A stretch of DNA of 64,000 bases. Origin: Pseudomonas fragi. GTDB taxonomy: Bacteria > Pseudomonadota > Gammaproteobacteria > Pseudomonadales > Pseudomonadaceae. The DNA is taken from the NCBI RefSeq assembly GCF_002269505.1, contig NZ_NQKQ01000004.1, positions 126,301 to 190,300 on the forward strand. The letters are read 5' to 3'. The notes beneath the pieces are model-generated. The model had not been told where the DNA came from. It did not search any database and saw nothing but the letters and a program-made list of their open reading frames with translations. This document shows positions 1 to 9,078 of this stretch, one piece after another (position 1 is the stretch's first letter; each line of letters opens with the position of its first letter). Made by a program: the position numbers and the translations under genes.

Positions 1-1
1 A

Positions 2-256
2 GGCCGTCAGGTCGACATCATCAAGCTGTACGGCTCGATGGAGCTGGCCCCGCTGATTGGCCTGGCCGACAAGATCATTGACGTGGTCGATACCGGCAAC
101 ACCTTGCGCGCCAATGGCCTGGAACCCCAGGAATTCATTGCCGCCATCAGCTCCCGCCTGGTGGTTAACAAGGCTTCGATGAAAATGCAGCACGCCCGTA
201 TTCAAGCCCTGATCGATACCCTGCGCAAAGCAGTGGAATCTCGACACCGCGGCTGA
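2..256 (+). CDS. hisG: ATP phosphoribosyltransferase, C-terminal part (5' end outside window)
   Basis: First enzyme of histidine synthesis: it condenses ATP with PRPP to phosphoribosyl-ATP. Only the last 84 codons are present; the reading frame is open from base 2, so the gene is cut by the window edge. The visible part contains the family's PRPP-binding stretch ([14 protein letters not shown]) and ends shortly after it, as in the short HisG form that needs HisZ. hisD and hisC follow on the same strand, the usual Pseudomonas order hisG-hisD-hisC. Confidence 0.93.
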   Translation, partial: GRQVDIIKLYGSMELAPLIGLADKIIDVVDTGNTLRANGLEPQEFIAAISSRLVVNKASMKMQHARIQALIDTLRKAVESRHRG

Positions 257-404
257 CTCACCTGCGCGGCTTCTTGCCGCGCCCATCTATCCGCGCAATA
301 GCCAGAAATCTCAGGTACCCACGCGGATGGCTTGGTAGTCTTGTGGTGCCTGAGCTGTGCAAAACCCCTATTCCAAGCATTCGCCCATTACCGAGGCCCT
401 CGCT

Positions 405-1730
405 ATGACCGCTCCCACTGCAATTCGCCGACTCAACGCTGCTGACCCGGACTTCGCGCAGCATCTGGATCATCTGCTGAGCTGGGAAAGTGTGTCTGAC
501 GACTCGGTCAACCAGCGTGTGCTCGACATCATCAAGGCCGTGCGCGAGCGCGGTGATGCAGCCCTGGTCGAATTCACCCAGCGTTTCGACGGCCTTGAAG
601 TGGCCTCGATGGCTGACCTGATCCTGCCGCGCGAGCGTCTGGAACTGGCCCTGACCCGCATCACTGCGCCACAACGTGAAGCACTGGAAACAGCCGCACA
701 GCGCGTGCGCAGCTACCACGAAAAACAGAAACAGGACTCCTGGAGCTACACCGAAGCCGATGGCACGGTGCTGGGCCAGAAAGTCACGCCGCTGGATCGA
801 GCCGGTCTGTACGTACCGGGTGGCAAGGCGTCGTACCCGTCGTCGGTGCTGATGAACGCGATTCCGGCCAAGGTTGCTGGCGTAACCGAAGTGGTGATGG
901 TCGTGCCGACCCCGCGTGGCGAAATCAATGAGCTGGTGCTGGCTGCCGCCTGCATTGCGGGCGTTGACCGGGTGTTCACCATTGGTGGTGCTCAAGCGGT
1001 TGCAGCACTGGCTTATGGCACCGAAAGTGTGCCGAAAGTAGACAAAGTAGTAGGCCCGGGCAACATCTATGTCGCTACTGCCAAGCGCCATGTGTTTGGC
1101 CAGGTCGGTATCGACATGATCGCCGGCCCTTCGGAAATTCTCGTGGTCTGCGATGGCCAGACCGACCCGGACTGGATTGCCATGGACCTGTTCTCCCAGG
1201 CCGAGCACGACGAAGACGCGCAGGCGATTCTGGTCAGCCCCGATGCCGAGTTCCTCGACAAGGTAGCGGCCAGCATCGCCAAACTGCTGCCGACCATGGA
1301 GCGCGCCGAAATCATCGAAACCTCGATCAATGGTCGCGGTGCACTGATTCAGGTGAACGACATGCAGCAGGCGATCGACGTCGCCAACCGCATTGCCCCG
1401 GAACACCTGGAGCTGTCGGTGGCTGACCCGCAAGCCTGGTTGCCGCAGATCCGCCACGCTGGTGCGATTTTCATGGGGCGTCACACCTCCGAGGCGTTGG
1501 GCGACTACTGCGCGGGGCCCAACCATGTATTGCCGACTTCCGGCACGGCGCGTTTTTCGTCGCCGCTGGGGGTGTATGACTTCCAGAAGCGCTCCTCGAT
1601 CATCTTCTGCTCTGAGCAGGGTGCTTCCGAGTTGGGCAAAACCGCTTCGATTCTCGCCCGCGGCGAGTCGCTGACCGGTCACGCCCGCAGTGCCGAATAC
1701 CGCATCCTCGCCGACAAACAGGGGCAATAA
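405..1730 (+). CDS. hisD: Histidinol dehydrogenase
   Basis: Zinc enzyme that carries out the last two steps of histidine synthesis, oxidising L-histidinol through the aldehyde to L-histidine with two NAD+. The product is 441 residues, the usual length. I chose the ATG at 405 ([10 protein letters not shown]) rather than the in-frame ATG at 357, because the extra 16 residues do not look like HisD. Family motifs are visible, including [13 protein letters not shown], the AGPSEIL segment and the C-terminal APEHLEL region. Only 2 bases separate it from hisC, so the two are very probably one transcript. Confidence 0.96.
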   Translation: MTAPTAIRRLNAADPDFAQHLDHLLSWESVSDDSVNQRVLDIIKAVRERGDAALVEFTQRFDGLEVASMADLILPRERLELALTRITAPQREALETAAQRVRSYHEKQKQDSWSYTEADGTVLGQKVTPLDRAGLYVPGGKASYPSSVLMNAIPAKVAGVTEVVMVVPTPRGEINELVLAAACIAGVDRVFTIGGAQAVAALAYGTESVPKVDKVVGPGNIYVATAKRHVFGQVGIDMIAGPSEILVVCDGQTDPDWIAMDLFSQAEHDEDAQAILVSPDAEFLDKVAASIAKLLPTMERAEIIETSINGRGALIQVNDMQQAIDVANRIAPEHLELSVADPQAWLPQIRHAGAIFMGRHTSEALGDYCAGPNHVLPTSGTARFSSPLGVYDFQKRSSIIFCSEQGASELGKTASILARGESLTGHARSAEYRILADKQGQ

Positions 1731-1732
1731 GC

Positions 1733-2785
1733 ATGAGCAAGTTCTGGAGTCCATTCGTAAAAGAGCTGGTGCCTTATGTGCCGGGCGAGCAGCCGAAGCT
1801 GACCAAACTGGTCAAGCTCAACACCAATGAAAACCCCTACGGGCCTTCGCCTAAAGCACTGGCAGCGATGCAGGCCGAAATCAACGACAACCTGCGTCTG
1901 TACCCGGACCCCAACAGTGACCTGCTCAAGCAGGCGGTGGCGGAGTACTACGGCGTGCAGATCGATCAGGTGTTCCTGGGCAACGGCTCTGACGAAGTGC
2001 TGGCCCATGTATTCAATGGTCTGTTCCAGCACGACAAACCGCTGCTGTTCCCGGATATCAGCTACAGCTTTTATCCGGTTTACTGCGGTTTGTACGGCAT
2101 CGAATTTGACGCCGTAGCACTGGATGAGCAGTTCCAGATCCAGCCTGCGGACTATGCCCGGGCCAATGGCGGAATTATTTTCCCGAACCCCAACGCACCG
2201 ACAGGTTGCCTGTTGGCGCTGGAAGCCATCGAGCAGATCCTCAAGACCAACCCGGATTCAGTGGTGGTCGTGGATGAGGCGTATATCGATTTTGGCGGTG
2301 AGACGGCTATCAGCCTGGTGGATCGCTACCCGAACCTGCTGGTCACCCAGACCCTGTCCAAATCGCGCTCCCTGGCTGGCTTGCGTGTTGGCCTGGCGGT
2401 GGGTCACCCGGATCTGATCGAAGCGCTGGAGCGGATCAAGAACAGCTTCAACTCTTATCCGCTGGACCGTATCGCCATTGTAGGGGCGGCGGCAGCGTTT
2501 GCCGATCGTGAGTACTTTGAGCACACCTGCCAGTGGGTGATCGACAGCCGTGAACAGGTAATCGGGCAATTGCAGGCGCTGGGTTTTGAAGTGCTGCCAT
2601 CGGCCGCGAACTTTATCTTCGCCCGTCACCCGGAGCACGATGCGGCGGCGCTGGCGGCCAAGTTGCGCGAGCAGGGCGTGATCGTGCGTCACTTCAAGCA
2701 ACTGCGCATTGCCCAGTTCCTGCGGATCAGCATTGGTACGCCGGAGCAGAATGCAGCGTTGATTGAAGGGCTGTCAGACTTGTAA
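1733..2785 (+). CDS. hisC: Histidinol-phosphate aminotransferase
   Basis: PLP-dependent class I/II aminotransferase (350 residues) that converts imidazole-acetol phosphate and glutamate to histidinol phosphate. Visible signatures are the N-terminal [10 protein letters not shown] segment, VVDEAYIDF, and the PLP lysine at about residue 210 in the [13 protein letters not shown] motif. It starts 2 bases after the hisD stop. A large hairpin repeat begins just downstream and may end the transcript. Confidence 0.95.
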   Translation: MSKFWSPFVKELVPYVPGEQPKLTKLVKLNTNENPYGPSPKALAAMQAEINDNLRLYPDPNSDLLKQAVAEYYGVQIDQVFLGNGSDEVLAHVFNGLFQHDKPLLFPDISYSFYPVYCGLYGIEFDAVALDEQFQIQPADYARANGGIIFPNPNAPTGCLLALEAIEQILKTNPDSVVVVDEAYIDFGGETAISLVDRYPNLLVTQTLSKSRSLAGLRVGLAVGHPDLIEALERIKNSFNSYPLDRIAIVGAAAAFADREYFEHTCQWVIDSREQVIGQLQALGFEVLPSAANFIFARHPEHDAAALAAKLREQGVIVRHFKQLRIAQFLRISIGTPEQNAALIEGLSDL

Positions 2786-2791
2786 CCGCTG

Positions 2792-2900
2792 CCCTCACCC
2801 TAGCCCTCTCCCGGAGGGAGAGGGGACTAAAGCAAGAGCAGTATTCGCGCAGCACCACAAATCGGCCCCCTCTCCCTTTGGGAGAGGGTTGGGGTGAGGG
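2792..2900. repeat. Nested hairpin repeat, ~110 bp (copy 1)
   Basis: The outer ~20-bp arms (CCCTCACCCTAGCCCTCTCC and its near complement) are inverted, and each arm also contains a smaller CTCTCCC/GGGAGAG palindrome. The unit fills the gap between the convergent hisC and algW genes. Its reverse complement matches the repeat at 8050-8160, including part of the loop. This suggests a non-autonomous mobile repeat (MITE/REP-like). It could also act as a bidirectional terminator. Confidence 0.8.
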
Positions 2901-2903
2901 TTT

Positions 2904-4058
2904 TCAGTCGTTCTGCGGCGGCTGCTCTTGCGGTGGTCGCAGGCCCACTTCGGCAGTGAGCTTGAGCTCTTTGCCGTTGCGCATGACCTGGATCGTGATC
3001 TTGTCCGAAGGCTTGATCCGCGCCACCTGATTCATCGAGCGGCGGCCGTCGTTGGCGGGCTCACCATCAATGCTCAAAATCACGTCCCCCAGTTGCAAGC
3101 CGGCTTTTTGCGCCGGGCCATCACGGAAAATCCCCGCGACCACAATCCCTGGTCGACCGCTCAGGCCAAACGACTCGGCCAGCTCCTGGGTCAATGGCTG
3201 CACTTCAATACCCAGCCAGCCGCGAATCACCTGGCCGTGCTCGATAATCGACTTCATGACTTCCATGGCCAGGTTGATCGGGATCGCGAAACCGATGCCC
3301 TGTGAACCGCCGGATTTGGAGAAGATCGCGGTGTTGATCCCGGTCAGGTTGCCGTTGGCATCTACCAATGCGCCACCCGAGTTGCCCGGGTTGATCGCGG
3401 CATCGGTCTGGATAAAGTCTTCGTAGTTGTTCAGACCCAACTGGTTGCGCCCGGTGGCGCTGATGATGCCCATGGTGGTGGTCTGGCCTACGCCAAACGG
3501 GTTGCCAATGGCCAGGGCAATATCACCGATGCGCAAGGTGTCCGAGCGACCGATGGTAATGGCCGGCAGATTCTTGAGGTCGATCTTCAGTACCGCCAGA
3601 TCGGTTTCCGGGTCGCTGCCGATGACCCGGGCGTGGGTTTCACGACCATCCTTGAGTGCCACCACAATCTGGTCGGCCCCGGCGACCACATGGTTGTTGG
3701 TCAGCAAATAGCCTTCCGGGCTCATCAGCACTGCGGAACCGAGGCTGGACTCCATGCGACGCTGCTTGGGCTCGTTGTTGCCGAAAAAGTGACGGAACTG
3801 CGGATCTTCGAACAATGGGCGGGCGTTTTTGTTCACCACCTTGGTGGTGTACAGGTTGGCCACGGCCGGGGCGGCGCGCACCACTGCATCGGCGTAGGTC
3901 ACGGGCCCCTGCTGCATGTAGCTGGTTTGCGGGGCTTGTTGCAGATTGACGTCCAGGCTCGGCAGCCCAACCCATTGCGGGTAGCGCTGGATAATCAGCA
4001 AAGCGATAAGCACACCGGCCAGCAACGGCCAGCCAAAGAAACGCAAAGCCTTAAACAT
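2904..4058 (-). CDS. algW: DegS-type periplasmic serine protease AlgW
   Basis: Membrane-anchored trypsin-like protease that cleaves the anti-sigma factor MucA in the envelope stress pathway leading to AlgU (established for Pseudomonas). The 384-residue product has an N-terminal membrane anchor (about 8-24), a protease domain and one C-terminal PDZ domain. The triad is His123, Asp153 and Ser227 (NNHVV, ETDLAV, GNSGGA), the same numbering as reported for P. aeruginosa AlgW when the start is taken at the ATG at 4058. The ATG at 4112 would add 18 unlike residues. It is transcribed divergently from the Nif3-like gene. Confidence 0.94.
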   Translation of the reverse strand: MFKALRFFGWPLLAGVLIALLIIQRYPQWVGLPSLDVNLQQAPQTSYMQQGPVTYADAVVRAAPAVANLYTTKVVNKNARPLFEDPQFRHFFGNNEPKQRRMESSLGSAVLMSPEGYLLTNNHVVAGADQIVVALKDGRETHARVIGSDPETDLAVLKIDLKNLPAITIGRSDTLRIGDIALAIGNPFGVGQTTTMGIISATGRNQLGLNNYEDFIQTDAAINPGNSGGALVDANGNLTGINTAIFSKSGGSQGIGFAIPINLAMEVMKSIIEHGQVIRGWLGIEVQPLTQELAESFGLSGRPGIVVAGIFRDGPAQKAGLQLGDVILSIDGEPANDGRRSMNQVARIKPSDKITIQVMRNGKELKLTAEVGLRPPQEQPPQND

Positions 4059-4158
4059 TGAACTCAGTCCTGAAGGTTGCAGAGCCATTCTGACGGCCCA
4101 TAATGGCGCCATTATACGAGGGCCGCCCGGCTCTGAACGCTATATTTAGGAGTCTTTT

Positions 4159-4917
4159 ATGGCTGTCGCCTTGAGCACGCTGGTAGAAGAAGCAAATCGT
4201 TACCTCAACAGTGCCTCCATCAGTGATTATTGCCCCAACGGCTTGCAGGTCGAAGGGCGCCCGCAGGTGATGCGCATCGTCAGTGGCGTGACCGCCAGCC
4301 AGGCATTACTGGATGCGGCCGTCGAGGCCCAGGCTGACCTGATACTGGTGCACCACGGTTATTTCTGGAAGGGCGAAGACCCTTGCGTCACCGGCATGAA
4401 ACAGCGCCGCCTGAAAACCCTGCTCAAACACGACATCAGCCTGCTGGCGTATCACTTGCCGCTGGATCTGCACCCTGAAGTGGGCAACAACGTGCAGTTG
4501 GCACGGCAACTGGACATCACTGTCGAAGGGCCGCTGGATCCGGGCAATTCGAAAGTGGTGGGGCTGGTTGGCTCCTTGGCCGAACCTGTGACCGCCCGTG
4601 ATTTCGCCCGTCGCGTGCAGGAAGCGCTGGGGCGTGAGCCGTTGCTGATTGAAGGCAGTGACATGATCCGCCGTGTGGGCTGGTGTACCGGAGGCGGGCA
4701 GGGCTATATCGATCAGGCCGTGCTGGCGGGCGTGGATTTGTACCTGAGCGGCGAAGCATCGGAGCAAACCTTCCATAGTGCCCGGGAAAACGACATCAGC
4801 TTTATAGCCGCCGGCCATCATGCCACCGAGCGTTATGGCGTGCAGGCCCTGGGCGACTACCTGGCGCGGCGCTTCGCTGTGGAACACCTGTTTATCGATT
4901 GCCCGAATCCGATTTGA
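4159..4917 (+). CDS. Nif3/YbgI-family dinuclear metal-centre protein
   Basis: This 252-residue protein of the NIF3/DUF34 family forms hexameric toroids with a dinuclear metal site in solved homologues. Its physiological function is not firmly established; links to GTP cyclohydrolase I-like chemistry have been proposed. Metal-binding family motifs are visible: LVHHGYFWKG near the N-terminus, LAYHLPLDLHP in the middle, and AAGHHATERYGVQAL near the end. It has a good ribosome site (TAGGAG) and starts divergently from algW with ~100 bases between them. Confidence 0.88.
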   Translation: MAVALSTLVEEANRYLNSASISDYCPNGLQVEGRPQVMRIVSGVTASQALLDAAVEAQADLILVHHGYFWKGEDPCVTGMKQRRLKTLLKHDISLLAYHLPLDLHPEVGNNVQLARQLDITVEGPLDPGNSKVVGLVGSLAEPVTARDFARRVQEALGREPLLIEGSDMIRRVGWCTGGGQGYIDQAVLAGVDLYLSGEASEQTFHSARENDISFIAAGHHATERYGVQALGDYLARRFAVEHLFIDCPNPI

Positions 4918-4924
4918 GGCTTAT

Positions 4925-5016
4925 GTAGTCGCTGCCGCAGGCTGCGATAGGGTGCGTAGCGCCCCCAGATCCATAAAGGACCAGCGGCCCTTTTCGCAGC
5001 CTTCGGCAGCGACTAC
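4925..5016. repeat. REP-like palindrome (GTAGTCGCTGCCG family)
   Basis: The arms GTAGTCGCTGCCGCAGGCTG and CAGCCTTCGGCAGCGACTAC are near-perfect inverted repeats around a ~50-base centre. This is the layout of a REP doublet, common between Pseudomonas genes. It lies between the Nif3-like gene and cysD and may terminate the former. Confidence 0.75.
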
Positions 5017-5160
5017 AAGGGCTGAAGGGCCAAACTCTGCGATCTATTCTTAGACCTTTTCGATCTAGTTGGCGCCCTCAATAGAAGAGGGCGCTGTGCT
5101 AGCATTCGTCCCTCGAACACGGCCCGCAGGCCGTTCATAAGATAGCTTTCGTGAGTAGCC

Positions 5161-6078
5161 ATGGTCGACAAACTGACGCACCTGAAACAGCTGGAGGCGG
5201 AAAGCATCCACATCATCCGCGAGGTGGCCGCCGAGTTCGATAACCCGGTGATGCTGTACTCGATCGGTAAAGATTCCGCCGTGATGCTGCACCTTGCACG
5301 CAAGGCGTTTTTCCCTGGCAAGCTGCCGTTTCCGGTGATGCATGTCGACACCCAGTGGAAATTCCAGGAGATGTACAGCTTTCGCGACAAGATGGTTGCC
5401 GAGCTGGGCCTGGACTTGATCACTCACGTCAACCCGGACGGCGTGGCGCAAGGGATCAACCCTTTCACCCACGGCAGCGCCAAGCACACTGACATCATGA
5501 AAACCGAGGGCCTGAAGCAGGCTCTGGACAAATACGGCTTTGATGCCGCCTTTGGTGGCGCGCGTCGCGACGAAGAAAAATCCCGTGCCAAAGAGCGCGT
5601 GTATTCGTTCCGTGACAGCAAGCACCGCTGGGACCCGAAAAACCAGCGCCCCGAGTTGTGGAACGTCTACAACGGCAACGTCAACAAGGGCGAGTCTATC
5701 CGTGTGTTCCCGTTGTCGAACTGGACCGAGCTGGATATCTGGCAGTACATCTACCTTGAAGGCATCCCGATCGTGCCGCTGTACTTTGCGGCCGAGCGCG
5801 ACGTTATCGAGAAGAACGGCACGCTGATCATGATCGACGACGACCGTATCCTTGAGCACCTGTCTGACGAAGACAAGGCTCGAATCGTCAAGAAAAAGGT
5901 CCGCTTCCGTACCTTGGGATGCTACCCGCTGACCGGCGCGGTAGAGTCAGAGGCTGAGACCCTGACCGACATCATCCAGGAAATGCTCCTGACGCGAACT
6001 TCCGAGCGCCAGGGCCGAGTCATCGATCACGATGGCGCCGGCTCAATGGAAGATAAAAAACGTCAAGGTTATTTCTAA
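5161..6078 (+). CDS. cysD: Sulfate adenylyltransferase subunit 2
   Basis: ATP-pyrophosphatase subunit of ATP sulfurylase, which activates sulfate to adenylyl-sulfate (APS) with energy from CysN GTP hydrolysis. The 305-residue length is normal. The PP-loop [13 protein letters not shown] lies at about residues 35-47, and [12 protein letters not shown] and the C-terminal [11 protein letters not shown] segment are typical. It precedes the cysNC fusion by 9 bases and forms the cytoplasmic CysDNC complex with it. Confidence 0.96.
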   Translation: MVDKLTHLKQLEAESIHIIREVAAEFDNPVMLYSIGKDSAVMLHLARKAFFPGKLPFPVMHVDTQWKFQEMYSFRDKMVAELGLDLITHVNPDGVAQGINPFTHGSAKHTDIMKTEGLKQALDKYGFDAAFGGARRDEEKSRAKERVYSFRDSKHRWDPKNQRPELWNVYNGNVNKGESIRVFPLSNWTELDIWQYIYLEGIPIVPLYFAAERDVIEKNGTLIMIDDDRILEHLSDEDKARIVKKKVRFRTLGCYPLTGAVESEAETLTDIIQEMLLTRTSERQGRVIDHDGAGSMEDKKRQGYF

Positions 6079-6087
6079 GGGGTTGTC

Positions 6088-7986
6088 ATGTCGCACCAAT
6101 CTGATTTGATCAGCGAGGACATCCTCGCCTACCTGGGCCAGCACGAACGCAAAGAAATGCTGCGTTTCCTGACCTGCGGCAACGTCGATGACGGCAAGAG
6201 CACCCTGATCGGGCGCCTGTTGCACGACTCCAAGATGATCTACGAAGACCATCTGGAAGCCATTACCCGCGACTCGAAAAAAAGCGGCACCACGGGCGAC
6301 GATATCGACCTGGCACTGCTGGTTGACGGTCTGCAAGCCGAGCGCGAGCAGGGCATCACCATTGACGTGGCGTATCGCTATTTCTCTACCGCCAAGCGCA
6401 AATTCATCATTGCCGACACCCCTGGCCATGAGCAGTACACCCGCAACATGGCCACCGGTGCGTCCACCTGTGACCTGGCGATCATTCTGGTCGATGCCCG
6501 TTACGGCGTGCAGACCCAGACCCGTCGTCACAGCTTTATTGCCTCGTTGCTGGGCATCAAGCATATCGTTGTGGCCATCAACAAAATGGACCTCAAGGGT
6601 TTCGACGAAGGTGTGTTCGAGTCGATCAAGGCCGACTACCTGAAGTTCGCCGAAGGCTTGAAGCTCAAGCCGACCAGCCTGCACTTTGTGCCGATGTCCG
6701 CCCTTAAAGGCGACAACGTGGTGAACAAGTCCGAGCGCTCGCCGTGGTACACCGGCCAGTCGTTGATGGAAATCCTCGAAACCGTGGAAGTGGCGGCCGA
6801 CCGCAACCTCACCGATCTGCGTTTCCCGGTGCAGTACGTGAACCGTCCTAACCTGAACTTCCGTGGTTTTGCCGGCACCCTGGCCAGCGGTATCGTGCAC
6901 AAGGGCGATGAAATTGTGGTATTGCCGTCGGGCAAGAGCAGCCGCGTCAAATCCATCGTCACCTTTGAAGGTGAGCTGGAACACGCAGGCCCGGGCCAGG
7001 CCGTTACGCTGACCATGGAAGACGAGATCGACATCTCCCGTGGCGACCTGTTGGTGCATGCCGACAACGTGCCACTGGTGACTGACAACTTCGAAGCCAT
7101 GCTGGTGTGGATGGCTGAAGAGCCGATGCTGCCGGGCAAGAAGTACGACATCAAGCGCGCGACCAGCTATGTACCGGGTTCGGTTGCCAGCATCGTCAAC
7201 AAGGTCGATGTGAACACCCTGGAAGAGGGCCCGGCCAGCGCCTTGCAACTGAACGAGATCGGCAAGGTCAAGATCAGCCTCGACGCCCCGATCGCCCTGG
7301 ACGGCTACGCCAGCAACCGCACCACCGGTTCGTTCATCATCATCGACCGCCTGACCAATGGCACTGTCGGTGCAGGCATGATCGTTGCCCAGCCGTTGAG
7401 TCATGGCAGTGCGACCCATCACGGCAAACTGGCGCATGTGGCGGTTGAAGAACGTGCCCAGCGCTTTGGCCAGCAGCCAGCCACCGTTCTGTTCAGCGGC
7501 CTGTCCGGCGCCGGCAAGAGCACCCTGGCCTATGCCGTTGAGCGCAAGCTGTTCGACATGGGCCGTGCGGTATTTGTACTCGATGGTCAGAACCTGCGTC
7601 ATGACCTGAATAAGGGGCTGCCACAGGATCGTGCCGGTCGTACTGAAAACTGGCGTCGTGCCGCTCACGTGGCGCGCCAGTTCAACGAAGCCGGCCTGCT
7701 GACATTGGCCGCGTTCGTGGCGCCGGATGCCGAAGGCCGCGAACAGGCCAAGGCGCTGATTGGCAACGACCGTCTGCTTACTGTGTATGTGCAGGCATCC
7801 CCGGCCGTGTGTGCAGAGCGTGACCCGCAAGGTTTGTATGCGGCGGGTGGCGACAACATTCCGGGTGAGTCCTTCCCGTATGACGTGCCGTTGAATGCCG
7901 ACCTGGTGGTCGACACGCAAACGCTGTCACTGGAAGAAAGCGTCAAGCAGGTGCTGGACCTGTTGCGTCAACGCGGCGCAATTTAA
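6088..7986 (+). CDS. cysNC: Bifunctional sulfate adenylyltransferase subunit 1 / APS kinase
   Basis: A fusion of an EF-Tu-like GTPase (CysN, about 1-440) with adenylylsulfate kinase (CysC, about 450-632). The GTPase has GNVDDGKST at about residue 31, DTPGHEQY and NKMD. The kinase P-loop GLSGAGKST lies at about residue 471. With CysD it converts sulfate to PAPS in two steps. The 632-residue fusion is the normal Pseudomonas arrangement. It has a good ribosome site (AAGGGG), and a strong intrinsic terminator follows the stop codon. Confidence 0.96.
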   Translation: MSHQSDLISEDILAYLGQHERKEMLRFLTCGNVDDGKSTLIGRLLHDSKMIYEDHLEAITRDSKKSGTTGDDIDLALLVDGLQAEREQGITIDVAYRYFSTAKRKFIIADTPGHEQYTRNMATGASTCDLAIILVDARYGVQTQTRRHSFIASLLGIKHIVVAINKMDLKGFDEGVFESIKADYLKFAEGLKLKPTSLHFVPMSALKGDNVVNKSERSPWYTGQSLMEILETVEVAADRNLTDLRFPVQYVNRPNLNFRGFAGTLASGIVHKGDEIVVLPSGKSSRVKSIVTFEGELEHAGPGQAVTLTMEDEIDISRGDLLVHADNVPLVTDNFEAMLVWMAEEPMLPGKKYDIKRATSYVPGSVASIVNKVDVNTLEEGPASALQLNEIGKVKISLDAPIALDGYASNRTTGSFIIIDRLTNGTVGAGMIVAQPLSHGSATHHGKLAHVAVEERAQRFGQQPATVLFSGLSGAGKSTLAYAVERKLFDMGRAVFVLDGQNLRHDLNKGLPQDRAGRTENWRRAAHVARQFNEAGLLTLAAFVAPDAEGREQAKALIGNDRLLTVYVQASPAVCAERDPQGLYAAGGDNIPGESFPYDVPLNADLVVDTQTLSLEESVKQVLDLLRQRGAI

Positions 7987-7994
7987 GCCACACT

Positions 7995-8032
7995 AAAAAG
8001 CCCGCCACCGAGTGATCGGTGGCGGGCTTTTT
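7995..8032 (+). terminator. Intrinsic terminator after cysNC
   Basis: A GC-rich hairpin (GCCCGCCACCG paired with CGGTGGCGGGC) is flanked by A and T runs. It lies 8 bases beyond the cysNC stop. The A run upstream means it could also act on minus-strand transcripts. Confidence 0.9.
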
Positions 8033-8049
8033 ATTGGGCGCTGTATTTT

Positions 8050-8160
8050 CCCCTCACCCCAGCCCTCTCCCGAGGGAGAGGGGGCTGATTTGTGGTGTTG
8101 CACAGGCCTGCTTTTGCCTTTAGTCCCCTCTCCCTTTGGGAGAGGGTTAGGGTGAGGGGC
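8050..8160. repeat. Nested hairpin repeat, ~110 bp (copy 2, inverted relative to copy 1)
   Basis: The arms are the same as in the repeat at 2792-2900. Read on the opposite strand the two copies also match inside the loop (GATTTGTGGTG, the TGCTTT region and AGTCCCCTCTCCCT). It sits between the cysNC terminator and the convergent acyltransferase gene. Confidence 0.8.
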
Positions 8161-8172
8161 TTTCGATCTTCT

Positions 8173-9078
8173 TCACTGTGCCGGATATTCCCGATGCAAT
8201 TGCTCCAGCATTCGGTCCTTGTCTTCCCACAGCTGGTTGATCCAGCTCTGGAACGCCAGGCGGTACTCCGGGTCCTGGTCGTAGTTCTTGCCCAGGAATT
8301 CATCGGGTATTTGCAGTTCTTCAAATACCACGACCACGTCTTTCACATTGCCGCACAACAAGTCCCAGTACCCCGGACGCCCGCCCGGGTAGTGAATGGT
8401 CACGTTGACGATTGACTGCAACTGCTCACCCATCGCATCCAGTACAAAAGCAATGCCGCCGGCCTTGGGCTTGAGCAGGTAGCGAAACGGCGAGTTCTGC
8501 TGCGCATGCTTGGCTTCGGTGAAACGCGTGCCTTCGACGAAGTTGAAGATGCCTACCGACTGGTTCTTGAACTTGGCGCAGGTCTTGCGCGTGGTTGCCA
8601 GATCGGCGCCTTTCTTCTCCGGATGTTTGGCCAGGTACGCCTTGGAGTAGCGCTTCATAAACGGAAAGCCCAGCGCCCACCACGCCAGGCCGATCACCGG
8701 CACCCAGATCAATTCCTGTTTGAGGAAGAATTTCAGCGGGCGGATGCGTTTGTTGAGCACATATTGCAGCACCATGATGTCAACCCAGCTCTGGTGGTTG
8801 CTGGTCACCAGGTACGAGTGCTCGTAGTCCAGCCCCTCAAGGCCCTTGATATGCCAGCGGGTCTTGCGAATCAGGTCCATCCAGCGGTTGTTGTTGCCGA
8901 CCCAGGCTTCGTGGATCCGGCGCATCAATTCGTCGGTCAGTCGTTGCGCCGCCGGGAATGGCAGGCACAGTTTGAAAATCGCGACGATGAACAGCGGCGT
9001 GCAACACAGGATGGTGTTGATTGCCAGCAGCAGTGAAGCGATGACGCCGCGTAACGGCGCAGGCAGAAAGTCCAGCAT
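8173..9078 (-). CDS. YihG-type lysophospholipid acyltransferase
   Basis: Inner-membrane acyltransferase of the PlsC superfamily (301 residues), most like E. coli YihG, which acylates lysophosphatidic acid. The catalytic HX4D motif is seen as NHQSWVD (His95, Asp100). The substrate-binding block is VEGTRFT, and a hydrophobic N-terminal segment covers about residues 10-40. Its ATG abuts the pta stop codon (TAAATG arrangement), so translation is probably coupled to pta. The acyl donor and acceptor specificity cannot be read from sequence alone. Confidence 0.87.
   Translation of the reverse strand: MLDFLPAPLRGVIASLLLAINTILCCTPLFIVAIFKLCLPFPAAQRLTDELMRRIHEAWVGNNNRWMDLIRKTRWHIKGLEGLDYEHSYLVTSNHQSWVDIMVLQYVLNKRIRPLKFFLKQELIWVPVIGLAWWALGFPFMKRYSKAYLAKHPEKKGADLATTRKTCAKFKNQSVGIFNFVEGTRFTEAKHAQQNSPFRYLLKPKAGGIAFVLDAMGEQLQSIVNVTIHYPGGRPGYWDLLCGNVKDVVVVFEELQIPDEFLGKNYDQDPEYRLAFQSWINQLWEDKDRMLEQLHREYPAQ

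Noticed and set aside
258..1754. 498-codon minus-strand open frame opposite hisD
   Set aside because: Antisense shadow of hisD in high-GC DNA; no family resemblance and hisD is certain.
6043..7920. 625-codon minus-strand open frame opposite cysNC
   Set aside because: Antisense shadow of a well-conserved gene.
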